6,547 bases of DNA from assembly GCA_045642545.1 (NCBI GenBank), contig JAZUJB010000064.1:1-6547 (forward strand), in the 5' to 3' direction. Below the pieces are notes generated by a model that ran no database searches, was not told where the DNA came from, and saw nothing but the letters and a program-made list of their open reading frames with translations. The position numbers were made by a program, and so were the translations under genes. Below are positions 5,690 through 6,547 of this stretch, one piece after another. Each line of letters starts with the position of its first letter. Position 1 is the stretch's first letter. The DNA is from F23-B02 sp045642545. Its GTDB lineage: Bacteria; Bacillota; Clostridia; Oscillospirales; Oscillospiraceae.

Positions 5690-6547
5690 TCAGCTGAGAT
5701 AACCGAGGTGCTGAGGCAGCCAGAGTGCTACATCAGGTACAAAGGTTACGAGCAGCAGGACTCCCAAGGTTACGGCAAGGAATGGCAAGGCCTCCCTCGC
5801 TGTCTTTTCGACACTGCAGCCAGCTGTGGGGCTGGTGACGAAGAGTGTGATGCCGAAGGGCGGGGTTGCAAGGCCGATTACGAGGTTTACGCAGAATACA
5901 AGGCCGATGTGCAGGGGGTTAATACCTAGAGCCCAGGCAATGGGAGCGATAATGGGTGCGAGGATAACTGTGGATGCATAGTCATCCATAAACATACCGC
6001 AAGCGATAAGCAGGACATTGACAAGAAGCAGGAATGCCCAGGAAGGCATGCCGGACAGAGGAGTGATGAGCATATTCATAACACGCTCGTTTGCGATGCC
6101 CCATGCCATTGCGGTGCCGGCACCGGAGAGGATAAGTACCAGACCGGAGGTTGCGGCAGCCTCGATAACCATCTGAGGAATATCGGAGAGCTTTACGCTC
6201 TTCTTTACAAAGAATGCAATGATTGCACTGTAAACAACTGCAATACCGGAAGCTTCGGTGATGGAGAAGATACCGCTGAAGATACCGCCGAGAATGATGA
6301 CGGGCAGGAGCAGTACGGGAATTGCCTTAACGGTTGCGTCCCATTTCTCTTTCCAAGTAGATTTGCCGTATGCGGGATAGCCGCGGTTTACGGCGGTGCG
6401 GTGAGCAACGATACACTGCAGAAGAGTGATGAGCAGTGCGGGAGTGATTGCCGCCATGAACAGACCGGAAATAGAGGTGCTGCCAACAGCCGAGCAATAC
6501 AGAATCATAAGTACGCTGGGAGGCATAATCGGACCCAGCAGGGATGC
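5690..6547 (-). CDS. dctM: TRAP transporter large membrane subunit (DctM), N-terminus outside the window
   Basis: The C-terminal 285 aa of the transport-channel subunit, about two thirds of the usual 425-430 aa. The frame stays open to the right edge, so the ATG at 6526 is internal: the residues before it, ASLLGPI, complete the conserved GPIMPPS motif. Other DctM signatures are GGIFSGIFSITEASGIAV, the MDDYASTVILAPIIAPIAWALGI-type block in the second half (conserved Asp pair and P-I-x-x-P-I pattern) and LATPPFGITLF near the end. Many hydrophobic helices are visible. It works with DctQ and DctP to import a carboxylate using an ion gradient. It precedes dctP by 51 nt in the same direction. The operon promoter must lie beyond the window. 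Finding M upstream of P and Q is unusual, since P-Q-M is the common order. Confidence 0.93.
   Translation of the reverse strand, partial: ASLLGPIMPPSVLMILYCSAVGSTSISGLFMAAITPALLITLLQCIVAHRTAVNRGYPAYGKSTWKEKWDATVKAIPVLLLPVIILGGIFSGIFSITEASGIAVVYSAIIAFFVKKSVKLSDIPQMVIEAAATSGLVLILSGAGTAMAWGIANERVMNMLITPLSGMPSWAFLLLVNVLLIACGMFMDDYASTVILAPIIAPIAWALGINPLHIGLVFCVNLVIGLATPPFGITLFVTSPTAGCSVEKTAREALPFLAVTLGVLLLVTFVPDVALWLPQHLGYLS

Noticed and set aside
5690..6526. Complete 278-aa DctM starting at 6526
   Set aside because: The open frame extends to the window edge, and the residues upstream complete a conserved DctM motif, so the true start lies outside the window.

Overview
The window looks like chromosomal DNA of a Gram-positive Clostridia-type anaerobe, probably a gut Oscillospirales/Ruminococcaceae-like organism. 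The basis is moderate GC coding DNA with AT-rich spacers, strong AGGAG/AGGTGA ribosome sites, compact perfect-hairpin terminators, and a TRAP solute-binding protein made as a lipoprotein (lipobox ending in Cys20) rather than as a free periplasmic protein. The taxon is an inference; no marker gene is present.

Layout, left to right. Positions 1-180 hold no convincing gene: a rho-independent terminator (62-97) sits inside a 10-bp inverted repeat, and a 41-bp palindrome (136-176) closes the next gene. Positions 181-1098 (minus) encode a cupin-AraC transcriptional regulator. A 268-bp AT-rich divergent spacer (1099-1366) carries a good promoter for the rightward gene and several repeated or dyad motifs that could be regulator sites. 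Positions 1367-2521 (plus) encode a 384-aa ornithine cyclodeaminase/mu-crystallin family protein with very biased codons. A perfect 15-bp hairpin (2574-2609) lies between the ends of two convergent genes.

From there to the right edge everything is on the minus strand and reads as one operon: dctM (cut by the window edge) -> dctP -> dctQ -> larA-like. The three dct genes form a complete tripartite TRAP carboxylate importer apart from the missing N-terminus of DctM. The last gene is a LarA-superfamily nickel-pincer 2-hydroxyacid racemase/epimerase that retains all the catalytic positions I can recall for the family. Two stem-loops punctuate the operon, one after dctP and a terminator-like one directly before larA.

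Working model (inference): the TRAP system imports a 2-hydroxycarboxylate or similar organic acid, and the LarA homologue converts it to the stereoisomer needed for catabolism. The OCD-family dehydrogenase, probably under the divergent AraC regulator, may act on a related 2-keto/2-imino/2-amino acid. The substrate cannot be read from the sequence. No CRISPR array, insertion sequence or RNA gene was recognised. The most interesting points are the M-P-Q order of the TRAP genes with a racemase attached, the terminator-like hairpin before larA, and the repeated TGACAA motifs in the divergent spacer.
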